A stretch of 64,000 nucleotides of DNA from the NCBI GenBank assembly GCA_902547535.1, contig CACCOB010000001.1, positions 248,001 to 312,000 of the forward strand. The letters run 5' to 3'. Numbering within the stretch: the first letter of the stretch is position 1; each line of letters begins with the position of its first letter. The position numbers and the translations under genes were made by a program. This document shows positions 1 to 8,194 of this stretch, piece after piece. The notes beneath the pieces were generated by a model that had not been told where the DNA came from, searched no databases, and was given only the letters and a program-made list of their open reading frames with translations. This DNA comes from an uncultured Pelagibacteraceae bacterium. Lineage in GTDB: Bacteria > Pseudomonadota > Alphaproteobacteria > Pelagibacterales > Pelagibacteraceae.

Positions 1-1479
1 GAACTGGGAGTCTATTGTGAAATTATAAGTCACAAAAAAATAGAAAAGTTCCAAAATTTTGAAAAAAATATCAAAGGTATTGTTTTATCTGGCGGTCCAC
101 TGAATGTTTATGAAAGCAAAAAAGTAAAGTTTAATAGTAAACTTCTTAAATTAGGGACCCCTGTACTGGGTATTTGTTTTGGTCATCAAATAATTTCAAA
201 AACAATGGGTGGAAGTGTAAGAAATTCAAAATATAGAGAATTTGGACTAGCAGAGGTAAAAGAAATTAAAAAAAGTAAGTTAACAAAAAATTTTTTTTCT
301 AAAGGAAAAAGTAGTGTTTGGATGAGTCATGCTGATCAAGTAACAAAATTACCAAAAAACTTTAAAATAATTGCACAAAGTAACAATTCTAAGATGTGCA
401 TAATTGAAAATGTAGAAAAAAAAATGTTTGGTATTCAATTTCACCCAGAGGTAAGCCATACAATTAAAGGAAAATTAATACTAAAAAATTTTTTATTTTC
501 TATTTGTAAATTAAATAAAAATTGGTCAGCAAAAGATCAGAAAACAAAGATAATAAATGAAGTAAGAAATAGTGTAGGAAATTCGAAGGTTATTTGTGCT
601 TTATCTGGTGGTGTAGATAGTAGCGTAGTCGCTAAATTATTATCAAATGCAATAGGAAAAAAATTAACATGCATCTTTGTTAATACTGGTCTACTTAGAA
701 AAAATGAAGAAAAGCAAGTTGTAAATACATTCAAAAAAAAATTTAAAATTAATCTAATTTATGTGAATGCTGAAAATCTATTTTTATCAAAATTAAAAAA
801 TATATCTGATCCAGAAAAAAAAAGAAAAATAATAGGAAATCTTTTTATTAAAATATTTGAAAAATATGCAAATAAAATTAAAAATGTAAAATTTTTAGCT
901 CAAGGAACTTTGTATCCCGATTTAATTGAAAGTAAATCTGTGACTGGAAGTCAAACTTCAAAAATTAAATCACATCATAATGTAGGTGGTTTGCCAAAAA
1001 AAATGAAACTTAAATTAGTAGAACCACTGAAATACCTTTTTAAAGATGAGGTTAGAAAGTTAGGATCAGAACTAGGATTGAGTAATGAAATAATTTCTAG
1101 ACATCCATTTCCAGGACCAGGTCTTGCAATAAGAATGCCTGGTATAATAACTAAAGAAAAAATAAATATTTTAAAAGAGGCTGATAATTATTTTATCAAT
1201 TCTTTAAAAGAAAATAACCTATATTGCAAGATTTGGCAGGCTTATGCTGCATTACTTCCTGTAAAAACAGTAGGTGTAATGGGAGATAATAGAACTTATG
1301 AGTTTCTTTGTCTTTTAAGGGCAATTACATCAGAAGATGGAATGACAGCTGATTTCTTTCAATTTAATAAATCTTTTATGCAAAGAGTATCTAATCAAAT
1401 TGTAAATAATATAAGAGGTATAAATAGAGTAGTTTATGATATTACTTCTAAGCCACCGAGTACTATTGAATTGGAATAA
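1..1479 (+). CDS. guaA: GMP synthase (glutamine-hydrolysing), 5'-truncated by window edge
   Basis: Converts XMP to GMP using glutamine and ATP in the cytoplasmic purine pathway. The ORF track starts at an internal ATG (205), but the same frame is open back to base 1 and encodes the amidotransferase core, including GICFGHQ with the nucleophilic Cys near codon 59 of the window. The later FHPE motif supplies the His/Glu of the class I amidotransferase triad. The ATP-pyrophosphatase P-loop SGGVDSS and the C-terminal [11 protein letters not shown] dimerisation motif follow. About 492 residues are visible against roughly 510-525 for the family, so only some 20-30 N-terminal residues lie outside. 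The last residues read PPSTIELE where PPATIEWE is usual. The gloA-like gene follows 22 bp downstream. Confidence 0.97.
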   Translation, partial: ELGVYCEIISHKKIEKFQNFEKNIKGIVLSGGPLNVYESKKVKFNSKLLKLGTPVLGICFGHQIISKTMGGSVRNSKYREFGLAEVKEIKKSKLTKNFFSKGKSSVWMSHADQVTKLPKNFKIIAQSNNSKMCIIENVEKKMFGIQFHPEVSHTIKGKLILKNFLFSICKLNKNWSAKDQKTKIINEVRNSVGNSKVICALSGGVDSSVVAKLLSNAIGKKLTCIFVNTGLLRKNEEKQVVNTFKKKFKINLIYVNAENLFLSKLKNISDPEKKRKIIGNLFIKIFEKYANKIKNVKFLAQGTLYPDLIESKSVTGSQTSKIKSHHNVGGLPKKMKLKLVEPLKYLFKDEVRKLGSELGLSNEIISRHPFPGPGLAIRMPGIITKEKINILKEADNYFINSLKENNLYCKIWQAYAALLPVKTVGVMGDNRTYEFLCLLRAITSEDGMTADFFQFNKSFMQRVSNQIVNNIRGINRVVYDITSKPPSTIELE

Positions 1480-1501
1480 TAAGACTATATAAGTAACCTA
1501 T

Positions 1502-1921
1502 ATGAAATATTTACACACAATGATTAGAGTCTCAAACATAGACGAGTCATTAAAATTTTTTTGTGAAGGGTTAGGTCTTAAAGAAACAAGAAGAAAAGAC
1601 AGTGAAAAGGGCAGGTATACCTTAGTATTTCTTGCTGCTCCAGATGATGAGAAAGCTGAAATTGAATTAACATACAATTGGGATGGAGATAGTTTGGGTG
1701 ATGGTTCAAGAAACTTTGGACATTTGGCGTACAGAGTTGAAAATATATATGAGACTTGTCAAAGATTAATAGACATGGGTTATACAATTAACAGACCACC
1801 TAGAGATGGTCATATGGCATTTGTTAGATCTCCAGATAAAATTTCTGTTGAAATACTTCAAGATGGCTACTTGGAACCAATAGAGCCATGGAAATCTATG
1901 GAAAATACAGGCACTTGGTAA
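1502..1921 (+). CDS. gloA: Lactoylglutathione lyase / VOC-family metalloenzyme
   Basis: Probable glyoxalase I, converting the methylglyoxal-glutathione hemithioacetal to S-lactoylglutathione in the cytoplasm. At 139 residues it has the usual length and the paired beta-alpha-beta-beta-beta modules of the VOC fold. Candidate metal ligands are H5, E55 (in IELTYN), H74 (in GHLAY) and E117 (in SVEIL), close to the H5/E56/H74/E122 set of E. coli GlxI. Glutathione synthesis genes (gshA, gshB) occur later in the window, so the cofactor is plausible. Some VOC proteins act on other substrates, so substrate identity is inference. It lies between guaA and panB in a co-directional run with short spacers. 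Confidence 0.85.
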   Translation: MKYLHTMIRVSNIDESLKFFCEGLGLKETRRKDSEKGRYTLVFLAAPDDEKAEIELTYNWDGDSLGDGSRNFGHLAYRVENIYETCQRLIDMGYTINRPPRDGHMAFVRSPDKISVEILQDGYLEPIEPWKSMENTGTW

Positions 1922-1930
1922 TAAATATTT

Positions 1931-2710
1931 ATGCCTTCGAAAATAAGTAGGCTTATATTAAAAAAAAAAAATAAGTCAAAAATAGTCTGCTTAACAGCCT
2001 ACTCTAAAAATATCGCTGAAGAAGTTGATAAATATACAGACCTTGTACTCGTTGGAGATTCCTTGGGTTCTGTTTTATATAATTTTGATACAACAAGAAA
2101 AGTAAATCTATCTATGATGATTGAACATTCTAAAAGTGTAAGAAAAGGAGTAAAAAAAAGTTTAATGATTGTAGATATGCCATTTAATACTTATAAAAAT
2201 AAATTGCAGGCGCTAAAAAATTGTAAAAAAATAATTAAAGAAACAAAATGTGATGGTATCAAATTAGAAGGAGGTAGTAAGATCAAAGATATAATTAAAC
2301 ATTTAGTAAATAATAAAATCCCAGTAATGGGTCACATAGGTATAACTCCACAATCTCAAAGAGGTAGATTTAGATATAAAGGTAAGACTGAAAAAGAAAA
2401 AAAAAATTTATTAAAAGATTCAAAAATCTTAGAAGAAGCAGGTGTTTTTGCTATTGTACTAGAATGTATTGAGAAAAAACTTTCAAAAAAAATTACTGAG
2501 ACGATTGAAATTCCAACAATAGGAATTGGATCATCAAAGTTTTGTGATGGTCAGATTTTAGTTTTAGACGATTTATTAGGTTTGACTAATAGTAAAATAA
2601 AATTCGTTAAGAAATATGCTAATTTTAAAAGTAATATTAGAAATGCAGTTAAAAAATTTGGGTCAGATGTGAAAAGAGGTTCATATCCATCATTAAAGCA
2701 TTCTTACTAA
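1931..2710 (+). CDS. panB: 3-methyl-2-oxobutanoate hydroxymethyltransferase
   Basis: Transfers a hydroxymethyl group from methylene-THF to alpha-ketoisovalerate to form ketopantoate, the first step of pantothenate/CoA synthesis. Family motifs are clear: VGDSLG near residue 42 (metal-binding Asp), GHIGITPQS near 136, and IGIGSSKFCDGQ near 198 followed by a DDLLGL segment. The likely catalytic Glu lies in FAIVLECI. The length of 259 is near the family norm, with a short C-terminus. It starts 9 bp after the gloA-like gene, and its stop overlaps the convergent terC-like gene by 4 bp. No panC is adjacent. Confidence 0.95.
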   Translation: MPSKISRLILKKKNKSKIVCLTAYSKNIAEEVDKYTDLVLVGDSLGSVLYNFDTTRKVNLSMMIEHSKSVRKGVKKSLMIVDMPFNTYKNKLQALKNCKKIIKETKCDGIKLEGGSKIKDIIKHLVNNKIPVMGHIGITPQSQRGRFRYKGKTEKEKKNLLKDSKILEEAGVFAIVLECIEKKLSKKITETIEIPTIGIGSSKFCDGQILVLDDLLGLTNSKIKFVKKYANFKSNIRNAVKKFGSDVKRGSYPSLKHSY

Positions 2711-3321
2711 AAATACTTTTTAAATTCCTCATTAATTTTTAGAATTTCTAAGTCAACAAGTCCTCCAATAATAAGCTGTATTGCAAGTATAAGAATAACT
2801 GCTATTCCAATATAGACGACCCATAAATGTTTCTGAATATAATTAGCTAAATAAGTAGCCATAGCACCTGTGAGGACTACAGATAAAATTAAACCAAAAA
2901 TCATAAACCCAAAGTTACCCTTAGATGCACCAACAACACCTATAACATTATCAAAACTAATTGTTATATCTGCGAAAAGGACTTTATACATACCCTTTGC
3001 AAATGAAGGTTCTAGGGATTTTTTTGTTGGTGATTTAAATTGTCTCTGAGCTTGTAAAAGATCTTTTCTAAGATCATTTACTATCCAAATTAGAAGCAAA
3101 CCTCCAAGAATTTTTATGAAGTAAAATTTGAATAAATAGGTCGCAAATACTGCAAATAAAACTTTAAAAATTAAAGCTCCGACCACTCCCCAAAATATGA
3201 TTTTTTTTCTATTCTTTGGGACAAAATTAGCCGCAATTAGACCAATTATTATGGCGTTATCAGCTGCCAATATAATATCTATAAAGATAATTTGCAGTAA
3301 AATAATGGCTTCTTCGATCAA
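2707..3321 (-). CDS. TerC-family integral membrane protein (YjbE-like)
   Basis: TerC-family inner-membrane protein of 204 residues with about six to seven hydrophobic helices. Two acidic motifs characteristic of the family are visible: DIILAADNAIIIG near residue 15 and DITISFDNVIGVVG near residue 117. Both resemble the metal-site DN motifs of TerC proteins, which are linked in other bacteria to metal ion export or metalation of exported enzymes; the substrate here is unknown. The start is a TTG (3321), since no ATG is available before the first DN motif. It is transcribed towards panB (4 bp convergent overlap), and its start faces the TRAP operon promoter region. Confidence 0.85.
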   Translation of the reverse strand: MIEEAIILLQIIFIDIILAADNAIIIGLIAANFVPKNRKKIIFWGVVGALIFKVLFAVFATYLFKFYFIKILGGLLLIWIVNDLRKDLLQAQRQFKSPTKKSLEPSFAKGMYKVLFADITISFDNVIGVVGASKGNFGFMIFGLILSVVLTGAMATYLANYIQKHLWVVYIGIAVILILAIQLIIGGLVDLEILKINEEFKKYF

Positions 3322-3424
3322 GATAACAATATAATAGTAACAATTTCATATTTTTCAATAAAACATAGGAAAATTTTTATTGATTTAACAAATAATACAT
3401 AATGAGATGTATTTTTTAAAAATT

Positions 3425-3431
3425 AAGGAGG
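3425..3431 (+). promoter_or_regulatory. Strong Shine-Dalgarno site of dctP
   Basis: AAGGAGG ends 4 bases before the dctP ATG. This is a near-perfect anti-Shine-Dalgarno match and one of the strongest in the window, consistent with high expression of a periplasmic binding protein. The 113-base region upstream (3322-3435) is the divergent spacer with the TerC-like gene. I see AT-rich promoter-like sequence there but no box I would defend. Confidence 0.75.
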
Positions 3432-3435
3432 ATTA

Positions 3436-4407
3436 ATGAAAATTTTAAAAACTTTGTTTTCTATTTTATTTTCTGTCTTGTTAATAGCAAATGTAAATGC
3501 TTCTGAAAAGTGGGATATGGCTTTAGCTTATGGTGCGAGCAACTTTCACTCAGCAAATGCAGCAGAATTTGCTAAAAATGTTTCAGAGAAAAGTGGAGGA
3601 AAACTTACAATAGTTACACATCCTGGTGGATCATTATTTAAAGGTGGAGAAATCTTTAGAGCGGTAAGAACTGGTCAAGCACAGATGGGTGAAAGATTTA
3701 TGTCAGCATTGGGAAAAGTTGACCCTATTCTTGAAATTGACTCGCAACCTTTTTTAGCAACTTCATACGACGATGCTATGAAACTTTATCAAGCTTCAAA
3801 GCCAGCAATCATTGAAAGTTTAAACCAAAAAGGATTAGTATTTTTATATGCTGTGCCATGGCCTGCACAAGGACTATATAGCAAAAATGAAATCAATAGT
3901 GTTTCAGATCTAGAAGGTTTAAAATTTAGAGCTTATAATTCTGCAACAATTAGAATTGCAGAGCTTACAGGTATGGCTCCAACTAAAATTGAAGCGGCTG
4001 AAATCAGTCAAGCATTTTCAACTGGAGCAGTTGAAAGCATGATTACATCGCCAACAACTGGTAAAAATAGCAAAATATGGGAGAACGGTGTTAAATATTT
4101 CTATGACATCGCTGCTTGGTTCCCAAAAAATATGGTTGTTGCGCATAGAGGATCTTGGAATAAGTTAGATGCAGATACTCAACTATTAATTAAAAGAGAA
4201 GCTGCTGCTGCGGAAGAAAAAGGCTGGATGCTTTCAAGAGTAGGAAATATTGAAGATAAAAAAGCTCTAGCTGCTGCAGGAATGGTAGTAGGCAAAGTAA
4301 ATGCTGATTTAGAAAAACATTTCCAAAAAGTTGGAAAAAAAATGGCAAAAGAATGGAAGAAAAAAGCTGGCAAAACAGGTGCTAGCGTACTTGCTGCATA
4401 CAAATAA
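3436..4407 (+). CDS. dctP: TRAP transporter substrate-binding protein
   Basis: Periplasmic binding subunit of a tripartite ATP-independent transporter. The first 22 residues form a signal peptide (hydrophobic stretch then NVNAS), with mature protein starting near EKWDMALAY. The DctP fold is supported by length (323), a VRTGQAQMG segment near residue 79, an LEGLKFRAY region near residue 156 containing the Arg expected to bind a substrate carboxylate, and a Lys/Ala-rich C-terminal helix region. Substrate is not determined by sequence. The flanking 5-oxoprolinase genes make 5-oxoproline or a related organic acid a reasonable guess. It has a strong ribosome binding site and is separated from dctQ by an intrinsic terminator. 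Confidence 0.95.
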   Translation: MKILKTLFSILFSVLLIANVNASEKWDMALAYGASNFHSANAAEFAKNVSEKSGGKLTIVTHPGGSLFKGGEIFRAVRTGQAQMGERFMSALGKVDPILEIDSQPFLATSYDDAMKLYQASKPAIIESLNQKGLVFLYAVPWPAQGLYSKNEINSVSDLEGLKFRAYNSATIRIAELTGMAPTKIEAAEISQAFSTGAVESMITSPTTGKNSKIWENGVKYFYDIAAWFPKNMVVAHRGSWNKLDADTQLLIKREAAAAEEKGWMLSRVGNIEDKKALAAAGMVVGKVNADLEKHFQKVGKKMAKEWKKKAGKTGASVLAAYK

Positions 4408-4420
4408 AATAAATATAATA

Positions 4421-4450
4421 AAAAAGGCTGTTTAAAAAAACAGCCTTTTT
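4421..4450 (+). terminator. Intrinsic terminator/attenuator between dctP and dctQ
   Basis: A perfect inverted repeat: GGCTGTTT, an AAAA loop, then AAACAGCC, extended by five A:T pairs and ending in a T-run. It lies 14 bases after the dctP stop and ends one base before the dctQ start codon. The geometry is that of a Rho-independent terminator on the + strand. Placed inside a transporter operon, it would let most transcripts stop after the binding protein and a minority read through to the membrane subunits. Confidence 0.9.
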
Positions 4451-4451
4451 T

Positions 4452-4937
4452 ATGTTACAGAAATTAAATAAATCATTAAATAGTATTTATAATTATTCAG
4501 GATATATAGCTGCAGTTTTTTTAATTCTTATTGCAGTTTTTATATTAACCGGAATTGCATCTAGAATTTTCGGTTTTTATATAAGAGGGTTAGCTGAATA
4601 CTCAGGGTATTGTATGGCTGCCTCATCTTTTTTTGCTCTTTCATATACATTCGTAAATGGGGGTCATATAAGAATTACGTTATTTTTAGAAAAATCTACA
4701 GGTTTTAAAAAAAAATTTTTAGAAGTTTGGAGCTTAGTCGTCACAACAATATTTGCAGGTTATATGTCATATTATTTTATCAAAATGTTAAAAATCTCAT
4801 ACGAGTTTGAGGAAAGAAGCGAAGGTGCTGATGAAATTTTAATATGGATACCTCAGTGCAGCGTCGCTATTGGAGCAACACTTTTTTTTATATGTGCTTT
4901 TCATCTACTAATCTTAAAAATTTATAATAATGATTGA
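4452..4937 (+). CDS. dctQ: TRAP transporter small permease subunit
   Basis: Small membrane subunit of the TRAP transporter, with 161 residues and four predicted helices (around residues 17-37, 50-68, 92-112 and 133-155). The RGLAEYSGY segment near residue 40 matches the family's conserved region after the first helix. The ATG follows the terminator T-run almost directly, so there is no recognisable ribosome binding site. Translation must depend on read-through mRNA, with weak initiation. It overlaps dctM by 8 bp. Confidence 0.92.
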   Translation: MLQKLNKSLNSIYNYSGYIAAVFLILIAVFILTGIASRIFGFYIRGLAEYSGYCMAASSFFALSYTFVNGGHIRITLFLEKSTGFKKKFLEVWSLVVTTIFAGYMSYYFIKMLKISYEFEERSEGADEILIWIPQCSVAIGATLFFICAFHLLILKIYNND

Positions 4938-6240
4938 AATTTTATTAGCTATTTTTTTTATTACAGTTTTACTGCTTTTTTTAAGCTCTGGAATATGGGT
5001 AGCAATAAGCATGATTGGTGTTTCTTCTATTGGAATGATTTTATTTACTTCTCGACCAGTTGGAGATGCAATGGCCACAACAATTTGGGGTGCATCATCA
5101 TCATGGACTCTGACTGCTTTGCCTCTTTTTGTATGGATGGGAGAAATTTTATTTCGGACTAAATTATCTGAAAACTTATTTGAGGGACTAGCTCCTTGGT
5201 TACAGAAACTTCCTGGAGGTTTAATACACGTAAATGTTGTTGGATGTGCATTGTTTGCAGCTATATCTGGATCCTCAGCAGCAACAGTCGCTACGGTTGG
5301 AAAAATGTCAATTCCAGAGTTAAGAAAAAGAAAATATCCTGAAAAAATTTTACTTGGAAGTCTTGCGGGCTCTGGAACTTTAGGATTACTAATCCCTCCT
5401 TCAATTATTCTAATTATTTATGGAGTAACTGTTCAAGAGTCTATTGCCAAATTATTTATAGCAGGAATAATTCCTGGAATAATGATTGCTCTGATTTTTA
5501 TGGGCTATGTAATCATTTGGTCTTTGTTAAATAAAAATAAAATGCCACTAAATCTAGAAAATTACTCATTTTTAAATAAATTAAGTAAATCAAAACAGTT
5601 AATACCTGTAATTTTATTAATCCTTGGTGTAATTGGCTCTATTTATACTGGAATTGCAACAGCAACTGAAGCTGCATCTCTAGGTGTTGTGGGAGCTTTA
5701 ATACTTTCTTATTTTCAAAAAAGTTTGAACTTAAAAACTTTTAAAGAATCTTTACTTGGTGCAACAAAAACTTCGTGTATGATTGCATTCATACTAGCTG
5801 GAGCAACATTTTTATCTCTCGCAATGGGATTTACTGGCCTTCCTAGAAATCTAGCAATTTGGATACAAGATATGGAATTATCACCATATGTTTTAATTTT
5901 CGTATTAATGATTTTTTATATAATTTTAGGGATGTTTCTTGATGGAATATCAGCAGTTGTACTTACAATGGCTATTATCGAACCTATGATAAGGCAGGCT
6001 GGTTTTGATATGATTTGGTTTGGTATATTTTTAGTTATAGTTGTTGAAATGGCTCAAATTACCCCTCCAGTTGGTTTTAATTTATTTGTTCTGCAAGGTA
6101 TGGCTAACAAAGATATGGGCTACATCGCCAAGAGTGCATTTCCGTTATTCTTGTTGATGATATTTGCGGTATTCTTAATTGTTTTGTTTCCTCAAATAGC
6201 CTTATGGATGCCTGAGCAAATGATACAAAATATAAACTAA
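4930..6240 (+). CDS. dctM: TRAP transporter large permease subunit
   Basis: Main membrane channel of the TRAP system (436 residues, about 12 helices), importing the DctP-bound substrate with a sodium gradient in characterised homologues. Family landmarks include GSSAATVATVG near residue 114, LIPPSIILIIYG near residue 155, and ITPPVGFNLFVLQG near residue 377. The start overlaps dctQ by 8 bp, indicating translational coupling. The stop overlaps the convergent TPR gene by 4 bp. Confidence 0.96.
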   Translation: MIEILLAIFFITVLLLFLSSGIWVAISMIGVSSIGMILFTSRPVGDAMATTIWGASSSWTLTALPLFVWMGEILFRTKLSENLFEGLAPWLQKLPGGLIHVNVVGCALFAAISGSSAATVATVGKMSIPELRKRKYPEKILLGSLAGSGTLGLLIPPSIILIIYGVTVQESIAKLFIAGIIPGIMIALIFMGYVIIWSLLNKNKMPLNLENYSFLNKLSKSKQLIPVILLILGVIGSIYTGIATATEAASLGVVGALILSYFQKSLNLKTFKESLLGATKTSCMIAFILAGATFLSLAMGFTGLPRNLAIWIQDMELSPYVLIFVLMIFYIILGMFLDGISAVVLTMAIIEPMIRQAGFDMIWFGIFLVIVVEMAQITPPVGFNLFVLQGMANKDMGYIAKSAFPLFLLMIFAVFLIVLFPQIALWMPEQMIQNIN

Positions 6241-6722
6241 TATTTTGATTTTTTTGATCCGTCTATAATTTCTTTTAATTCTTGATACTCTTCACAATTA
6301 CAAACTTTTAAAACTTCTAGCCTTTCTTTTGCCAAATCTATTCTGTTTGTAACGACATATAATTCACCTAAGTATTCATTTATTCCAACATGATTTGGTT
6401 CAACTTGTAAACCTAGTAAGTAATATTTCTCTCCAGCTTCAAAATCTCCAAGTTTTCTAGTTGTAAAACCTAAATAATTCAAAGTATCAGCCTGTAATGG
6501 TTTTTTTTTATCTAATTCTAATAAAATTTTTTGAGCTTTTTTATATCTTTTTAAAGCCTTATCCATTTTATCTTTTGACTCATATTTTTTTGCAGCCTCA
6601 ATCAATTTTACTGCATTTTTATAACTTGGTTTTTTATCTGATGAGCTTGTTCCAGCTGCAAAAGATTGAGAAGCTAAGGTTAAAAGTAAAAATAAGGTTA
6701 AATATATTTTAATAATCTTCAT
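6237..6722 (-). CDS. Secreted TPR-repeat protein
   Basis: A 161-residue protein with a cleavable signal peptide (hydrophobic LTLFLLLTLASQSFAAG at the N-terminus) and two to three tetratricopeptide-like helical pairs. The clearest runs from about residue 84 (LNYLGFTTRKLGDFEAGEKY) to 135. A CNCEEYQ segment near the end has a CxC pair that could bind metal or form a disulfide. Probably a periplasmic scaffold; partner unknown. It is the downstream gene of a two-gene minus-strand unit with pxpA (4 bp ATGA overlap), so a link to 5-oxoprolinase expression is structural, not proven functional. Confidence 0.8.
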   Translation of the reverse strand: MKIIKIYLTLFLLLTLASQSFAAGTSSSDKKPSYKNAVKLIEAAKKYESKDKMDKALKRYKKAQKILLELDKKKPLQADTLNYLGFTTRKLGDFEAGEKYYLLGLQVEPNHVGINEYLGELYVVTNRIDLAKERLEVLKVCNCEEYQELKEIIDGSKKSKY

Positions 6723-7492
6723 AAAAATTTACTCATTTTATTTAAAGGTTTTAAATTTAAATTATTTTCTAATAAATTTTGTTTTACAAACATTGCAGTT
6801 TCTAATGAACTTTTGTTATCTCCATGTATGCAGACTGAGTCAATTTCACAAGGTATTTGTTTACCACTGTGACAATTAAGGGTTTGGTTTTTAACCATAT
6901 TCAATACATGATTTTTAGCTTGGGTGGGATCTGTTATTAAAGCATGGTCTTTTGTTCTAGAAACTAGCGTTCCATCATCTTCATAATTTCTGTCGGCAAA
7001 TATTTCACAGGCAATTTTCATATTAAGTTTTTTTGCTGCTATTTCCATTTTAGAACCAGTAGGTACTAAATAAATGATATCTTTATCAATTTGGTATATT
7101 GATTTAGCTAAAGTTGTAGCTAGGTCTAAGTCCTCACATGCCATATTATTCAACGCACCATGCGGTTTAATATGTGAAACCTTTTCTCCTTGTAGATTAG
7201 CTATATTTTGTAATATCTCATATTGATCAATAATTAGTTTATTTACTTCACTAGCCGAAAGGTTCATTCTTTTACGTCCAAAATTTTCAGGATCATTGAA
7301 TGATGGGTGTGCTCCAATACTAACATGATTTTCTTTAGAAATTTTCACTACCTCATACATTGTCTGCTCATCGCCTGCATGATATCCACATGCCACATTA
7401 GCAGAATTTACAATTTTGAGTAGTTCAGGATCATTTTCGTTTGAATGATGCTTTGATTTTTCACCTAAATCGCAATTTAAATTAATTTCCAT
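6719..7492 (-). CDS. pxpA: 5-oxoprolinase subunit A (LamB/YcsF family)
   Basis: Subunit of ATP-dependent 5-oxoprolinase, which with PxpB and PxpC opens 5-oxoproline to glutamate. Motifs are NLNCDLGE at the N-terminus, VACGYHAGDE, GAHPSFND, HIKPHGALNN and a FADRNYEDDGTLVSR segment, all typical of LamB/YcsF proteins. I prefer the ATG at 7492 (MEINLNCDLGE) over the ORF-track ATG at 7516, which would leave only 3 bases to the divergent pxpB. With the preferred start the protein is 257 residues. pxpA is divergent from pxpBC rather than in one pxpABC operon, and it overlaps the TPR gene downstream. Confidence 0.93.
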   Translation of the reverse strand: MEINLNCDLGEKSKHHSNENDPELLKIVNSANVACGYHAGDEQTMYEVVKISKENHVSIGAHPSFNDPENFGRKRMNLSASEVNKLIIDQYEILQNIANLQGEKVSHIKPHGALNNMACEDLDLATTLAKSIYQIDKDIIYLVPTGSKMEIAAKKLNMKIACEIFADRNYEDDGTLVSRTKDHALITDPTQAKNHVLNMVKNQTLNCHSGKQIPCEIDSVCIHGDNKSSLETAMFVKQNLLENNLNLKPLNKMSKFL

Positions 7493-7519
7493 ACTTAATT
7501 GCTTAAAGTATAACATGGC

Positions 7520-8194
7520 ATGATAAAAAATATATCAAATCTTGGTGACGCAGCTTTATACTGTGACTTTGGAAATGATGTAAACAGGGAAATAAATTTA
7601 AATGTAATCCAATTTTTTAAAAATATAAAGAAAAGTAATATCCCTGGTATTACAAATATTACACCAAGTTATAATAAATTAATAATTAGTTTTGACCTAA
7701 ACATTACTAACTTTGATAAAATTAAAACAGAAGTTGAACAATTAAATTTCAAAAATGAAATAGTGAATGAAGGTAATCTCATTAAAATACCTGTCTGCTG
7801 TGACATCGATTTTGCTCTTGATATAAAAAGATTAGAAAAATTGTTAAATCTTGAAAAAGAGGAAATTTATAAAAAATTTTTTTCTAAAAAATATTATTGT
7901 TATATGACAGGATTTATTGCTGGTATGCCATTTTTGGGAGATTTGAATGATTCATTATATGCTAGACGTTTAGACACACCAAGGGTTAAAGTACCAAAAA
8001 ACTCTATAGGATTAACAGAACAATTTTGTAATATTTATACATTTGAAAGTCCTGGTGGATGGAACATAATTGGAAAAACCCCTTTAGATATATTCGACAA
8101 TAAAAATAACACTTCACCAAATTTAATTAACCCAGGTGATACGATATCATTTTTTCAAATATCAAAATCAGAATTCGAGAAAAAATATGTCTGA
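7520..8194 (+). CDS. pxpB: 5-oxoprolinase subunit B (KipI-like)
   Basis: Partner subunit of 5-oxoprolinase, formerly named KipI/allophanate hydrolase subunit 1. Visible motifs are LGDAALYCDFG at the N-terminus, GFIAGMPFLG (usual GFAPGFPYLG), RLDTPRVKVPKNS, and SPGGWNIIGKTP near residue 176. A LINPGDTISF strand closes the domain. Length 224 is typical. It starts 27 bases from the divergent pxpA start and overlaps pxpC by 8 bp. It heads a tightly packed plus-strand run that continues into the DMT and lipid-modification genes. Confidence 0.93.
   Translation: MIKNISNLGDAALYCDFGNDVNREINLNVIQFFKNIKKSNIPGITNITPSYNKLIISFDLNITNFDKIKTEVEQLNFKNEIVNEGNLIKIPVCCDIDFALDIKRLEKLLNLEKEEIYKKFFSKKYYCYMTGFIAGMPFLGDLNDSLYARRLDTPRVKVPKNSIGLTEQFCNIYTFESPGGWNIIGKTPLDIFDNKNNTSPNLINPGDTISFFQISKSEFEKKYV

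Noticed and set aside
537-734. Antisense ORF inside guaA (and similar shadow ORFs such as 24815-25219, 53508-53822, 52214-52516, 4179-4403)
   Set aside because: All lie wholly inside well-supported genes on the other strand or frame, and their translations show no family features.
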